The position numbers and the translations under genes were made by a program. Below are positions 17,307 to 25,539 of a stretch of DNA of 64,000 nt, in pieces. The stretch is from Zhenhengia yiwuensis (GTDB lineage Bacteria; Bacillota; Clostridia; Lachnospirales; Cellulosilyticaceae): positions 1 through 64,000 of the forward strand of contig NZ_JACRSY010000019.1 of assembly GCF_014384995.1 (NCBI RefSeq). The letters are read 5' to 3'. The notes under the pieces are model-generated. The model searched no databases. It was not told the DNA's origin and was given only the letters and a program-made list of their open reading frames with translations. The first letter of the stretch is position 1. The number at the start of each line of letters is the position of its first letter.

Positions 17307-18497
17307 ATGGCAACATCAAAAACACTTACTAAAAAGAAAAAAGTTACGTTAAAACACGCCCCAGATTTTTTACTCATCACAATGATTATTTTAATTGTTG
17401 GATTTGGAGTTGTAATGGTTTATAGTGCTAGTCACTATCATGGTATGACTAACTTTGGAGACCCTTTTAGATTTGCAAAACGTCAATTATTAGTTGGTAT
17501 TGCAGGTATTGGCGTGATGTTTTGTGTAACATACTTTTTTAATTACCGTATTTTGGCTAATATTAAGATAGCAGGACTTTTGTACGGTATATCGATTTTA
17601 CTTGCACTAAGTTTATTTGTATTTGGTAAAAATGTTAATGGAGCTACAAGATGGATTGAAATTGGACCTATTCAATTTCAACCTTCAGAAGTAGTTAAAA
17701 TAGGTGTTATTATCATGCTTTCTTCGTATATTTTAAAGTATAGGAAGAAGCTTGATAAAATACGCTATTTACTTATCGGTGGACTCATTGTATTAGTACC
17801 TACTGTTATTATTGCTGTAGAGAACCTTAGTTCTGCTATTGTTGTAGCTTTTGTAGGTTTACTTATTTTATTTGTGTCTACACCGAAGATATGGTACTAC
17901 ATATTAGGGATAGTTGTAGGGGGAGCAGCTATCATGTGGATTTATTATATTGCAGTAAATAACATAGAACTTGGAGGCTTTTTAGGAGAAATCTTTAAGC
18001 CTTATAGATTAGACCGTATTCGTATTTGGCAAGATCCCTGGATTGATCCTGTAGGTGGAGGTTATCAACCTATTCAGTCGCTCTATGCTATAGGTTCAGG
18101 AGGACTATTTGGTACAGGTTTAGGATTAGGTGTACAGAAACTAGGATTTTTACCAGAACCTCACAATGATATTATTTTTGCTGTTATTTGTGAAGAATTA
18201 GGACTTGTAGGAGCAGCCTTATTACTATTAGCATATGCCGTACTTGTTTTAAGAGGATTCTCCGTTGCAGCGCACGCAGATGATTTCTTTGGAGCTTTAG
18301 TAGCTACGGGTATATCGGGAATGATTGCTGTACAGGTGCTTATTAATGTAGCTGTTAATACCAATAGTATTCCAACTACAGGGATGCAGCTTCCTATGGT
18401 AAGTTATGGGGGAACGGCTCTGCTAATCTTATTAGGTTCTTTAGGAATATTAGTTAATATATCGCGAACAGCAGCTATAGGAAAACCAAAGGAGTAA
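17307..18497 (+). CDS. ftsW: FtsW/SpoVE-type SEDS peptidoglycan glycosyltransferase
   Basis: SEDS proteins polymerise lipid II and work with a class B PBP. The 396-residue protein has about ten membrane helices. It shows FGKNVNGATRWIEIGPIQFQ (near 110-129), QPSEVVKI, the long extracytoplasmic loop with DPVGGGYQPIQSLYAIGSGG, and HNDIIFAVICEELG (near 286-299). Near the end is the signature PTTGMQLPMVSYGGT. Both division (FtsW) and spore cortex (SpoVE) members look like this. It is the only SEDS gene in the cluster, so FtsW is the safer name. The usual next gene, murG, is missing here. Confidence 0.9.
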   Translation: MATSKTLTKKKKVTLKHAPDFLLITMIILIVGFGVVMVYSASHYHGMTNFGDPFRFAKRQLLVGIAGIGVMFCVTYFFNYRILANIKIAGLLYGISILLALSLFVFGKNVNGATRWIEIGPIQFQPSEVVKIGVIIMLSSYILKYRKKLDKIRYLLIGGLIVLVPTVIIAVENLSSAIVVAFVGLLILFVSTPKIWYYILGIVVGGAAIMWIYYIAVNNIELGGFLGEIFKPYRLDRIRIWQDPWIDPVGGGYQPIQSLYAIGSGGLFGTGLGLGVQKLGFLPEPHNDIIFAVICEELGLVGAALLLLAYAVLVLRGFSVAAHADDFFGALVATGISGMIAVQVLINVAVNTNSIPTTGMQLPMVSYGGTALLILLGSLGILVNISRTAAIGKPKE

Positions 18498-18502
18498 TAC
18501 AG

Positions 18503-18541
18503 ATAGGACATTTATAAGAAAGCTTATAAATGTCCTATTTA
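18503..18541 (+). terminator. Long hairpin between ftsW and divIB
   Basis: ATAGGACATTTATAAG (18503-18518) pairs perfectly over 16 bp with CTTATAAATGTCCTAT (18523-18538) around a 4-nt loop. The T-run after it is only TTT, so it may attenuate or protect the RNA rather than stop transcription fully. Confidence 0.6.
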
Positions 18542-18572
18542 GTATGTGGCGTTAATGAAAGGAGTAAGATAC

Positions 18573-19292
18573 ATGAGAGGAAATGAGAAAATAGTACTCA
18601 AAAAGGGATTATATGTCTTAGCAATTATAGGTCTTATATTTGTGATAATTTTATTTTTACCTATTTGGCGTATTGAGCAGATTGATGTAACAAGTACTCA
18701 TTACTATACAGAAGAGGAAATTTTAAAAGAGGGGGGCATAGTACTGAATATGCACCCTCTAAGTCTCAATAAAAAAATAGCTACTAAACATATTACAGAA
18801 CTTCCATTTGTAGAAGAAGTACAAATAAATTATGAATTTCCCAATCGTTTGACTGTAAAGGTAGTAGAAAATCAGCTATTAGGATACATACAGTTTCATG
18901 ATAGCTTTCTATGCATTGATCAAAAGGGGAAAGTGCTTGAACAAAGTAAAAGTAAAAGGTTTGAATTACCTTTATTAGAAGGTATGCAATTTGAATATTT
19001 CTCAATTGGCGAAAAAATAGGGATAGGAAATGAGGAAAAAGTAGATACAGTAAAAGAAATGGTTACTATCTTGTCAAAATATGATTTTTTAAAGGAAATA
19101 GATGTTATAGACGTCTCAAATCTAGAAGAAATCCACTTGTATGTTGGTAAGTTAAATGTTATAATTGGTAATATCAGAAATTTTGACGAAAAAATAAAAT
19201 GGTTAATACAGGTAAATAATAATTATTCCATGGGAATATTAGATTTATCGTACATTCAAGACGGACAAGCTGTTTTGACGCCGCTAGATTAG
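18573..19292 (+). CDS. divIB: Cell division protein DivIB/FtsQ
   Basis: DivIB is a bitopic divisome protein that complexes with FtsL and DivIC. The 239-residue protein has a short basic tail, one membrane helix (about 14-34) and an extracytoplasmic POTRA domain beginning RIEQIDVTSTHYYTEEEIL. A beta domain with LPFVEEVQINYEFPNRLTV, typical of FtsQ/DivIB, follows. The start at 18573 is 8 nt after GGAG. A GTG at 18546 would add nine residues without a ribosome site. It sits in the standard place before ftsZ. Confidence 0.9.
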   Translation: MRGNEKIVLKKGLYVLAIIGLIFVIILFLPIWRIEQIDVTSTHYYTEEEILKEGGIVLNMHPLSLNKKIATKHITELPFVEEVQINYEFPNRLTVKVVENQLLGYIQFHDSFLCIDQKGKVLEQSKSKRFELPLLEGMQFEYFSIGEKIGIGNEEKVDTVKEMVTILSKYDFLKEIDVIDVSNLEEIHLYVGKLNVIIGNIRNFDEKIKWLIQVNNNYSMGILDLSYIQDGQAVLTPLD

Positions 19293-19299
19293 TAATAGA

Positions 19300-19328
19300 T
19301 TGTTTGATTAAGAGTGTTTTATATTATA
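19300..19328 (+). promoter_or_regulatory. Candidate sigma-A promoter for ftsZ
   Basis: TTGTTT (19300-19305), 17-nt spacer and TATTAT (19323-19328) in the divIB-ftsZ gap, 43 nt before the TTG start. Confidence 0.45.
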
Positions 19329-19371
19329 CCTTAAATATAGTCATATGCGAATGAATAAAGGGGGAGTAGTC

Positions 19372-20487
19372 TTGCTCGAATTTTGTATGGAACATGAATG
19401 CCAAGGAGCTCAAATTAAAGTAATAGGTGTTGGTGGCGGTGGTAACAACGCCGTAGATAGAATGATTGAAAAAGGCTTAGCAAGTGTCGATTTTATTACA
19501 ATTAATACAGATCATCAAGCATTATCTCGTTCTCAAGCACCAACAAAAATACAAATTGGTGAAAAAATGACAAGAGGACTTGGTGCAGGTGCAAATCCTG
19601 AAATTGGAACAAAATCTGCTGAAGAAAGCCGTGAAGAAATTGTACAAGCTATTAAAGGTACAGATATGTTATTTATCACAGCTGGAATGGGCGGTGGTAC
19701 TGGGACAGGTGCTGCACCAGTTATTGCAAGTATTGCAAAAGAACAAGGCATTTTAACAGTAGGCGTTGTAACAAAACCTTTTGGTTTTGAAGGAAGAAAA
19801 CGTATGTTAAATGCTGAAAAAGGTATTGAAGAACTTAAGAAATCAGTAGATACACTTGTTATTATTCCAAATGATAAGATTTTACAAGTTATTGATAAGA
19901 AAACAACAATGCTTGAAGCTTTTAGTAAAGCAGATGATGTACTTCAACAAGGTGTACAAGGTATTGCAGACCTTATTTCTAATCCAGGGGTTATTAACCT
20001 AGACTTTGCGGATGTACGTACTATTATGAACAACAAAGGTGTTGCACATATGGGTATTGGACGTGCATCAGGTGAAAATCGTGCAGAAGAAGCAATCAAA
20101 CAAGCAATCAGTAGCCCACTTCTTGATACAACCATTGATGGTGCAAGATGTGTTCTAATTAACATGGCTGGTGGTGAGTCATTAGGGCTTATGGAAGCTA
20201 ATATGGGTGCTAATCTTATTTGTGAATGTGTTGACCCAGATGCAGAAATTATTTTTGGTACTTCTATTAATGAAGAACTTGGAGATGAAATTGTTATTAC
20301 AGTTATTGCAACGGATTTCCATAATAAAGAGATTATTCCTCAACGTTTTGAACAGCCTAAACAAGTGGTAGCAGAAACGGCTCCTCAAGCAATGAAACAT
20401 GAAGAAGTTTCAATAAAAAAAGAAGAAGTACATAAAGCGCCTGAGGTACAAGTAGAAATTCCACATTTTTTAAGACGTTCTAGATAA
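19372..20487 (+). CDS. ftsZ: Cell division GTPase FtsZ
   Basis: FtsZ polymerises into the Z-ring. The start is most likely TTG at 19372, which has GGGGAG 5 nt upstream and gives the usual short tail MLEF before IKVIGVGGGGNNAVDRM. An ATG at 19345 would put nine extra residues before it. The 371-residue product has the tubulin signature GGGTGTGAAPVIA and the synergy loop NLDFADVRTIM. After a variable linker it has the C-terminal conserved peptide QVEIPHFLRR, the docking site for partner proteins. ftsA, often upstream, is not in this cluster. Confidence 0.95.
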   Translation: MLEFCMEHECQGAQIKVIGVGGGGNNAVDRMIEKGLASVDFITINTDHQALSRSQAPTKIQIGEKMTRGLGAGANPEIGTKSAEESREEIVQAIKGTDMLFITAGMGGGTGTGAAPVIASIAKEQGILTVGVVTKPFGFEGRKRMLNAEKGIEELKKSVDTLVIIPNDKILQVIDKKTTMLEAFSKADDVLQQGVQGIADLISNPGVINLDFADVRTIMNNKGVAHMGIGRASGENRAEEAIKQAISSPLLDTTIDGARCVLINMAGGESLGLMEANMGANLICECVDPDAEIIFGTSINEELGDEIVITVIATDFHNKEIIPQRFEQPKQVVAETAPQAMKHEEVSIKKEEVHKAPEVQVEIPHFLRRSR

Positions 20488-20490
20488 CAT

Positions 20491-20527
20491 AAAAAAAGAT
20501 ACGATAATTGTCGTATCTTTTTTTTTA
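20491..20527 (+). terminator. Terminator after ftsZ
   Basis: AAAAAGATACGA pairs with TCGTATCTTTTT around a short loop, and a long T-run follows. It closes the division cluster. Confidence 0.88.
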
Positions 20528-20562
20528 TATTTTCTTCAGTTTTACAAAATTTGTATAGAAGA

Positions 20563-20571
20563 TGCTATAAA
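20563..20571 (+). promoter_or_regulatory. Candidate spoIIG promoter -10 element
   Basis: TGCTATAAA is an extended -10. TTTACA at 20541-20546 would be 19 nt upstream. The Bacillus spoIIG promoter also has overlong spacing and needs Spo0A, but I see no clear TGTCGAA-type Spo0A box here. Confidence 0.3.
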
Positions 20572-20600
20572 ATATTTTTGTAGCCAAGAGGGGGGGAGGT

Positions 20601-21482
20601 ATGGTGCAAGTCCTATATATAGATGTTTTATTTATACTCAATTTGATTATGGATTTTTATATTTTTGTCATTGCTGCTATTATATTTAATCATTCTATAA
20701 AAAAAAGCAATCTTATCATAGGTAGTATCTTAGCTGCAGGACTGTATTGCCTAGGGTTTATTGTGCCAGTATTACGTAATCTACCTCTTTATTTATATTA
20801 TTTTTTCATACCTATTATGCCTATCCTTATGATTTTTAAACCGAACACCTTAAAAATGTTTATAAAAGTATTTCTGATCAGCCATTTTGCAGCATTTTTA
20901 ATAGGAGGAGCTGTATTTAACAGTTACTATATATGTTTAGCGCTAGGGATAGTTCATTCACTTTCTATGATAATCCCTATTTTAATAGGAGGGATGATCT
21001 GTTTAATTATTTATTTAAGTTCTAATTTTATAAGAAAGCGTTTTATCATGCCTCATTTTGAATATGATCTGAGTTTATGTAAGGATGGAGAACATATCCA
21101 GCTTAAAGGTTTTTTAGATTCGGGCAATTGTCTTTACACGCTTTCTTCTCATAAACCAGTAAGTGTCGTACCTTATGAGGACGTGAAACCCTTATTGTCA
21201 GAAGGTGAAAAAGGCGTTATGAGTGAGTGTTTTAAATATGGCATACAAGAGTCATTAAATAAAGTACATCAGGAAATGGCCAAGATTTATCTTATTCCTT
21301 ATGAAAGTATAGGATGTAAGGAAGGTATTCTACTTGGTATAGTCGTAGATCATATGACCATAAGCAAGGGGGCCTACTGCCAAGTTTTTGATGAATGTGT
21401 AATAGGTGTTGTACAAAATCAAGTTTTTAATAGACAAAATTATAGTGCACTTATTCATCCAGATTATTTGTTAAGACCATAA
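20601..21482 (+). CDS. spoIIGA: Sigma-E processing peptidase SpoIIGA
   Basis: SpoIIGA is the mother-cell aspartic protease that removes the pro-sequence of sigma-E when signalled from the forespore. The 293-residue protein has five N-terminal membrane helices (residues about 5-145), starting YIDVLFILNLIMDF. A cytoplasmic protease domain follows with FLDSGN, whose catalytic Asp is residue 173, and later GIVVDHMTISKG. The GGGGGAGGT ribosome site lies directly upstream. It is followed at 12 nt by its substrate gene sigE. Confidence 0.95.
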   Translation: MVQVLYIDVLFILNLIMDFYIFVIAAIIFNHSIKKSNLIIGSILAAGLYCLGFIVPVLRNLPLYLYYFFIPIMPILMIFKPNTLKMFIKVFLISHFAAFLIGGAVFNSYYICLALGIVHSLSMIIPILIGGMICLIIYLSSNFIRKRFIMPHFEYDLSLCKDGEHIQLKGFLDSGNCLYTLSSHKPVSVVPYEDVKPLLSEGEKGVMSECFKYGIQESLNKVHQEMAKIYLIPYESIGCKEGILLGIVVDHMTISKGAYCQVFDECVIGVVQNQVFNRQNYSALIHPDYLLRP

Positions 21483-21494
21483 GGAGGATGTGAA

Positions 21495-22244
21495 ATGAAG
21501 TTAAGAGGTTATGTAGCATATTGTATTGCGTGGATTAAGAAGATGGCAGGGCGTTATTTATTAAGATATAAACAACCTGTTCACTATATTGGTGGAAGTG
21601 AAGTATTACCACCACCACTTACAAAACAAGAAGAAGAGTCTTTGGTAACTTGTATCAGTAAATATAAAGATGATAGACAAACTTTAGAACGTGTCAAAAA
21701 TGTTCTTATAGAACGTAATTTAAGACTTGTAGTATATATTGCACGTAAGTTTGAAAATACAGGGATAGGTATGGAAGATTTGATTTCTATTGGTACGATT
21801 GGATTAATTAAAGCTATCAATACTTTTAATCCCGAAAAAAAAATTAAGCTTGCAACTTATGCATCAAGATGTATTGAAAATGAAATTTTAATGTATTTAA
21901 GACGTACGAATAAGCTTAAAATTGAAATTTCTATAGATGAGCCACTCAATGTAGACTGGGATGGTAATGAACTACTTCTTTCAGATATTTTAGGAACAGA
22001 ATCGGATATTATTTATCGGAATATTGAGGATGAAGTGGATAAGACTTTACTTAAGCAGGCACTTGAAAAGTTATCTGAAAGAGAACGTGAAATTGTAGAA
22101 TTAAGATTTGGGTTTAATACACAAGGTAAAGAAAAAACACAAAAAGAAGTAGCAGATTTATTAGGGATTTCTCAATCTTATATTTCTAGATTAGAAAAGA
22201 AGATTATATTGAGACTAAAAAAGGAAATTACTAGAATGAGTTAA
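21495..22244 (+). CDS. sigE: RNA polymerase sigma-E factor, mother-cell specific (pro-protein)
   Basis: Sigma-E directs early mother-cell genes in sporulation. The 249-residue protein has an N-terminal pro-sequence (about 1-30) with the processing-site context YIGGSEVLPPPL. Region 2 follows with DLISIGTIGLIKAINTF and LATYASRCIENEILMYLRR, then region 4 (EREREIVELRFG, and the helix-turn-helix QKEVADLLGISQSYISRLE). The pro-sequence and the spoIIGA partner separate it from sigma-G and sigma-F. Confidence 0.96.
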   Translation: MKLRGYVAYCIAWIKKMAGRYLLRYKQPVHYIGGSEVLPPPLTKQEEESLVTCISKYKDDRQTLERVKNVLIERNLRLVVYIARKFENTGIGMEDLISIGTIGLIKAINTFNPEKKIKLATYASRCIENEILMYLRRTNKLKIEISIDEPLNVDWDGNELLLSDILGTESDIIYRNIEDEVDKTLLKQALEKLSEREREIVELRFGFNTQGKEKTQKEVADLLGISQSYISRLEKKIILRLKKEITRMS

Positions 22245-22250
22245 GGCTGT

Positions 22251-22278
22251 GCATAAAATAACTAAGGATGGAGATGCT
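22251..22278 (+). promoter_or_regulatory. Leader motif upstream of sigG, shared with the dacB-like gene
   Basis: GCATAAAAT (22251-22259), AAGGATG (22264-22270) and ATGCT (22274-22278) recur in the same order upstream of the carboxypeptidase gene at 36319. GCATA followed 18 nt later by an AT-rich -10 could be a forespore sigma-F/sigma-G promoter. Alternatively AAGGATGGAG plus ATG could be the start of a short upstream ORF. Confidence 0.4.
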
Positions 22279-22327
22279 TATTTATATGCTTATGTAATAC
22301 TTAATGGTATGACTAGGAGGAATCTGC

Positions 22328-23101
22328 ATGGCAATAAATAAAGTAGAAATTTGTGGGGTAAACACTGCAAAACTACCCATTCTTTCAAATGAAAAAAAAG
22401 AAATCTTATTTAAGCTAATAGAACAGGGAGATTTACATGCTAGGGAAGAATATATATATGGTAATTTAAGACTTGTTCTCAGTGTTATTCAAAGGTTTAA
22501 TAATAGGGGGGAGCATGTAGATGACCTATTCCAAGTAGGTTGTATAGGACTTATTAAGGCTATTGATAATTTTGATGTCACCCAAAATGTCAAGTTTTCC
22601 ACTTATGCAGTCCCTATGATTATTGGAGAAATTAGACGTTACTTAAGAGACAATAATTCTATACGTGTAAGTAGATCGTTAAGGGATACTGCGTATAAAG
22701 CCTTACAAGCCAAGGAAAAGCTTACAAGACAAAATGCAAAGGAGCCTAATATACAGGAGATTGCAGCAGAGCTGGGCTTGCCTAAAGAAGATGTTGTTTT
22801 TGCATTAGATGCTATTCAAGATCCTATCTCTTTATTTGAACCTGTTTATCATGATGAAAGTGATGCGCTTTATATTATGGATCAAGTAAGTGATGAGAAG
22901 AGTCAAGATGATATATGGTTAGAAAATATTTCACTTAAAGAAGCAATGAAGAGACTAAATAGTAGAGAAAAACATATTTTAACATTACGATTTTTTGCAG
23001 GCAAAACACAAATGGAAGTAGCTGATGAGATTGGAATTTCTCAAGCTCAAGTTTCCAGATTAGAAAAGACTGCACTTAAGCATATGAAAAAATATATTTA
23101 A
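22328..23101 (+). CDS. sigG: RNA polymerase sigma-G factor, forespore specific
   Basis: Sigma-G drives late forespore genes. The 257-residue protein starts with NKVEICGVNTAKLPIL, the characteristic SigG N terminus that is also recognised by anti-sigma factors. Region 2 has DLFQVGCIGLIKAIDNF and FSTYAVPMIIGEIRRYLRDN, region 3 follows, and region 4 has KTQMEVADEIGISQAQVSRLEK. There is no pro-sequence. The spoIIGA-sigE-sigG order is conserved in Firmicutes. AGGAGG lies upstream of the ATG. Confidence 0.96.
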   Translation: MAINKVEICGVNTAKLPILSNEKKEILFKLIEQGDLHAREEYIYGNLRLVLSVIQRFNNRGEHVDDLFQVGCIGLIKAIDNFDVTQNVKFSTYAVPMIIGEIRRYLRDNNSIRVSRSLRDTAYKALQAKEKLTRQNAKEPNIQEIAAELGLPKEDVVFALDAIQDPISLFEPVYHDESDALYIMDQVSDEKSQDDIWLENISLKEAMKRLNSREKHILTLRFFAGKTQMEVADEIGISQAQVSRLEKTALKHMKKYI

Positions 23102-23130
23102 TTTTTATATAAAATAAGGGGGATTAGCGA

Positions 23131-23391
23131 ATGCGTATAGGTGATATGAAACACAAAGAAATTATTAATACGCTAGATGGAGCAAGACTTGGTTACATCT
23201 GTGATGTAGAAATTGATTGGACAACAGGACAAGTTAAAAAATTAGTTGTACCTGGTCCTGGAAAGGTAATGGGGCTCTTTGGTAGAGAAACAGAGTATCT
23301 TATTCCTTGGGAGAACATAAAAAAAATAGGAGAAGATATTATTTTAGTAGAATTAAAAGATGGTATGTCTATGAAGATAGATGAATATTGA
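23131..23391 (+). CDS. ymxH: YlmC/YmxH family PRC-barrel protein
   Basis: The 86-residue protein consists of one PRC-barrel domain: EIINTLDGARLGYICDVEID, then KLVVPGPGKVMGLFGRETEYLIPWENIKKIGEDIILVE. This is the YlmC/YmxH family, whose genes sit near sigE-sigG or other sporulation loci in Firmicutes. PRC barrels bind RNA or protein partners, but no precise function is known. It lies 29 nt after sigG behind AAGGGGG. Confidence 0.85.
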   Translation: MRIGDMKHKEIINTLDGARLGYICDVEIDWTTGQVKKLVVPGPGKVMGLFGRETEYLIPWENIKKIGEDIILVELKDGMSMKIDEY

Positions 23392-23448
23392 CTTCCGGTA
23401 TATACATATGTTATGTTAAAGTATAATACATGTGTAGGAGGATAACAA

Positions 23449-23907
23449 ATGAAGTGTCCTTTTTGTGGATATGCCATGTCTAAAGTACTGAACTCTAGGC
23501 CAACAGAGGACAATAAGTCCATTAGAAGACGTAGACAATGTGAAAGATGTGAACGTAGGTTTACAACTTATGAAAAGATAGAGTGTATGCCTATTATGGT
23601 AATTAAAACTAATCAAACACGCGAACCTTTTGACAGAGATAAGCTCTTAAAAGGTATTTTACGTTCATGTAATAAACGTCCTATTCATTTAGAACAGTTA
23701 GAGGCTATTGTAGGAGAAATTGAAAATCAAATTTATGCCTATGAACGTAAAGAAATTACATCTGCTGAAATTGGTGAGATTGCTATGGCTTACTTAAAAC
23801 AACTTGACGAAGTGGCTTATATCCGTTTTGCGTCTGTGTATAAGAAATTTAATGATATTGATGAATTTATTGTAGAATTAGAGAATATTAAAAAACGTAA
23901 AAAATAG
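23449..23907 (+). CDS. nrdR: Transcriptional repressor NrdR
   Basis: NrdR is a nucleotide-sensing repressor of ribonucleotide reductase genes. The 152-residue protein has the N-terminal zinc ribbon MKCPFCG ... CERCERRFTTYE (residues 1-45) and an ATP-cone domain (about 49-139: PIMVIKTNQTREPFDRDKL). The length matches the family. The probable target is nrdD-nrdG in this window, which carries paired NrdR-type boxes. The gene ends inside a bidirectional terminator. Confidence 0.95.
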   Translation: MKCPFCGYAMSKVLNSRPTEDNKSIRRRRQCERCERRFTTYEKIECMPIMVIKTNQTREPFDRDKLLKGILRSCNKRPIHLEQLEAIVGEIENQIYAYERKEITSAEIGEIAMAYLKQLDEVAYIRFASVYKKFNDIDEFIVELENIKKRKK

Positions 23908-23932
23908 TCCTTATTAAAAGGACTATTTTTTA
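23899..23932. terminator. Bidirectional terminator between nrdR and comM
   Basis: AAAAATAGTCC (23900-23910) pairs with GGACTATTTTT (23920-23930). It overlaps the stop codons of both converging genes. Confidence 0.85.
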
Positions 23933-25438
23933 CGCCCAAAATTTACGGTCAAGTAAACGATAGCTTAGAGCTTCACTCATACATTCTTCATCGATTATAT
24001 CCTTATCATCTAAGTCTGCAATAGTACGTGCAAGTTTTAGAATGCTTGTATAACTTCTAGCACTCGAACCTATTGTATTAAACCAATGATCAAGTAAATC
24101 TTCTGCTTCATGGGTAAGTATACAATAAGTCTTTAGGAATTTAGTAGGTATTTCACTATTAGTATTTAGGCCTATGGAATGGAAACGAGAAGCTTGAATT
24201 TGTCTAGCTGTTTGGACTTTATCTTTCATTTCCTGTGTGGATAGACAAGTACCTTTATGAAGATGATGGAAGGATACAGGCTGCATTTCTAATTGTAAAT
24301 CTAATCGATCAAGAAGAGGACCAGAAAGTTTATTTAAATAACGTCTTATACTAGGGAGGTCACAGTGACATTTATGAGTATCAGGATAATAGCCACAGGG
24401 GCAAGGATTAGTAGCTGCAATGAACAGAAATTGTGCTGGAAAGGTAACCTGATTATTAATCCTAGAAATAGTAATTTGCCCTTCTTCTAATGGTTGTCTC
24501 ATAGTTTCTAAAACCTGACGATTAAATTCTAGTAGTTCATCTAAAAAGAGCACACCTTGATGTGCCAAGCTGATTTCACCAGGCTTAGGATGTATGCCTC
24601 CGCCAGTTAGTCCTTGTATAGTAGTTGTATGATGAGGCGCTCTAAAAGGTCTGTATTTAATAGGGAGTGATACAGAGATTTGTTTGGCTAGACTATAAAT
24701 TTTGGTAAGTTCAACTTGTGCCTGGGGGGGGAGGGAAGGTAAAATACCAGGAAGACGTTTGGCAACCATAGTTTTACCACACCCTGGAGGACCAATAAGT
24801 AAGGTATGATGATGCCCAGCAGCGGCAATCATAAGTCCGCGTTTAATATGTTCTTGTCCTTTTACATCTTCAAAATCAGGATAGTTTATAGCAGAAGGTA
24901 TTTCTTGAATTTCGGGTTGGAGAGGAAGCTCATTATTAATAAGGTAATGTATAACTTCAGTTAGCGTATGAAAGTACAAAAGAGCCTGGTGAGGTGCTTT
25001 AGATAGTTCTAGAGCATTAGTGTCTGGAAGAATATATGAAACACTTGAGGTAGGTGGACTATAGACAATAGGCAGTATACCATTGACATGTCGCAATGTG
25101 CCATCTAGAGCTAGTTCACCTAGAAAAATTTTATCCTGGAAAGCATCTGAGGGAATAATCCCCATACAGCCTAGCAAACCTAAAGCGATAGGAAGGTCAT
25201 AAAGACTTCCTTCCTTTTTAATATCTGCAGGGGCCAGATTAACAGTGATACGTTTTACTGGAAAAGTAAATCCACTATTTTTTATAGCACTTTTAACACG
25301 TTCTTTAGATTCACGTACACTATTATCAGGTAAACCTACTATTTCAAAGGAAGGAAGGCCATCACATACATCTACTTCTACATGAACTTCAATTGATTTA
25401 AAACCATTTAGACATGAACTGATTAATTTACAAAACAT
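23930..25438 (-). CDS. comM: ComM/YifB family Mg-chelatase-like AAA+ ATPase
   Basis: ComM is a hexameric helicase that promotes branch migration during natural transformation. The 502-residue protein has an N-terminal Lon-protease-like S5 fold (residues about 1-165, including INVAPADIKKEGSLYDLP), the Walker A GPPGCGKTM (about 217-225), and GVLFLDELLEF as Walker B. A cysteine-rich insert CPCGYYPDTHKCHCD and a Mg-chelatase C-terminal domain follow. It is divergent from dprA, another transformation gene, a pairing common in Firmicutes. No dedicated uptake genes are visible nearby. Confidence 0.93.
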   Translation of the reverse strand: MFCKLISSCLNGFKSIEVHVEVDVCDGLPSFEIVGLPDNSVRESKERVKSAIKNSGFTFPVKRITVNLAPADIKKEGSLYDLPIALGLLGCMGIIPSDAFQDKIFLGELALDGTLRHVNGILPIVYSPPTSSVSYILPDTNALELSKAPHQALLYFHTLTEVIHYLINNELPLQPEIQEIPSAINYPDFEDVKGQEHIKRGLMIAAAGHHHTLLIGPPGCGKTMVAKRLPGILPSLPPQAQVELTKIYSLAKQISVSLPIKYRPFRAPHHTTTIQGLTGGGIHPKPGEISLAHQGVLFLDELLEFNRQVLETMRQPLEEGQITISRINNQVTFPAQFLFIAATNPCPCGYYPDTHKCHCDLPSIRRYLNKLSGPLLDRLDLQLEMQPVSFHHLHKGTCLSTQEMKDKVQTARQIQASRFHSIGLNTNSEIPTKFLKTYCILTHEAEDLLDHWFNTIGSSARSYTSILKLARTIADLDDKDIIDEECMSEALSYRLLDRKFWA

Positions 25439-25539
25439 ACGGGTATCCTTTCAAAAAAATCATTAGTTAAAGCTTAACCAAGAATTAATTTTTTAAACAT
25501 AATAACTAATTTGATTATTTAGAGAGGAAGGGCTTTGAT

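Noticed and set aside
20528..20600. Spo0A box before spoIIGA
   Set aside because: Expected from Bacillus, but no TGTCGAA-like sequence is visible in the gap.
23193..23522. Antisense frames over ymxH and nrdR
   Set aside because: They span two genes with strong family matches on the + strand and have no expression signals of their own.
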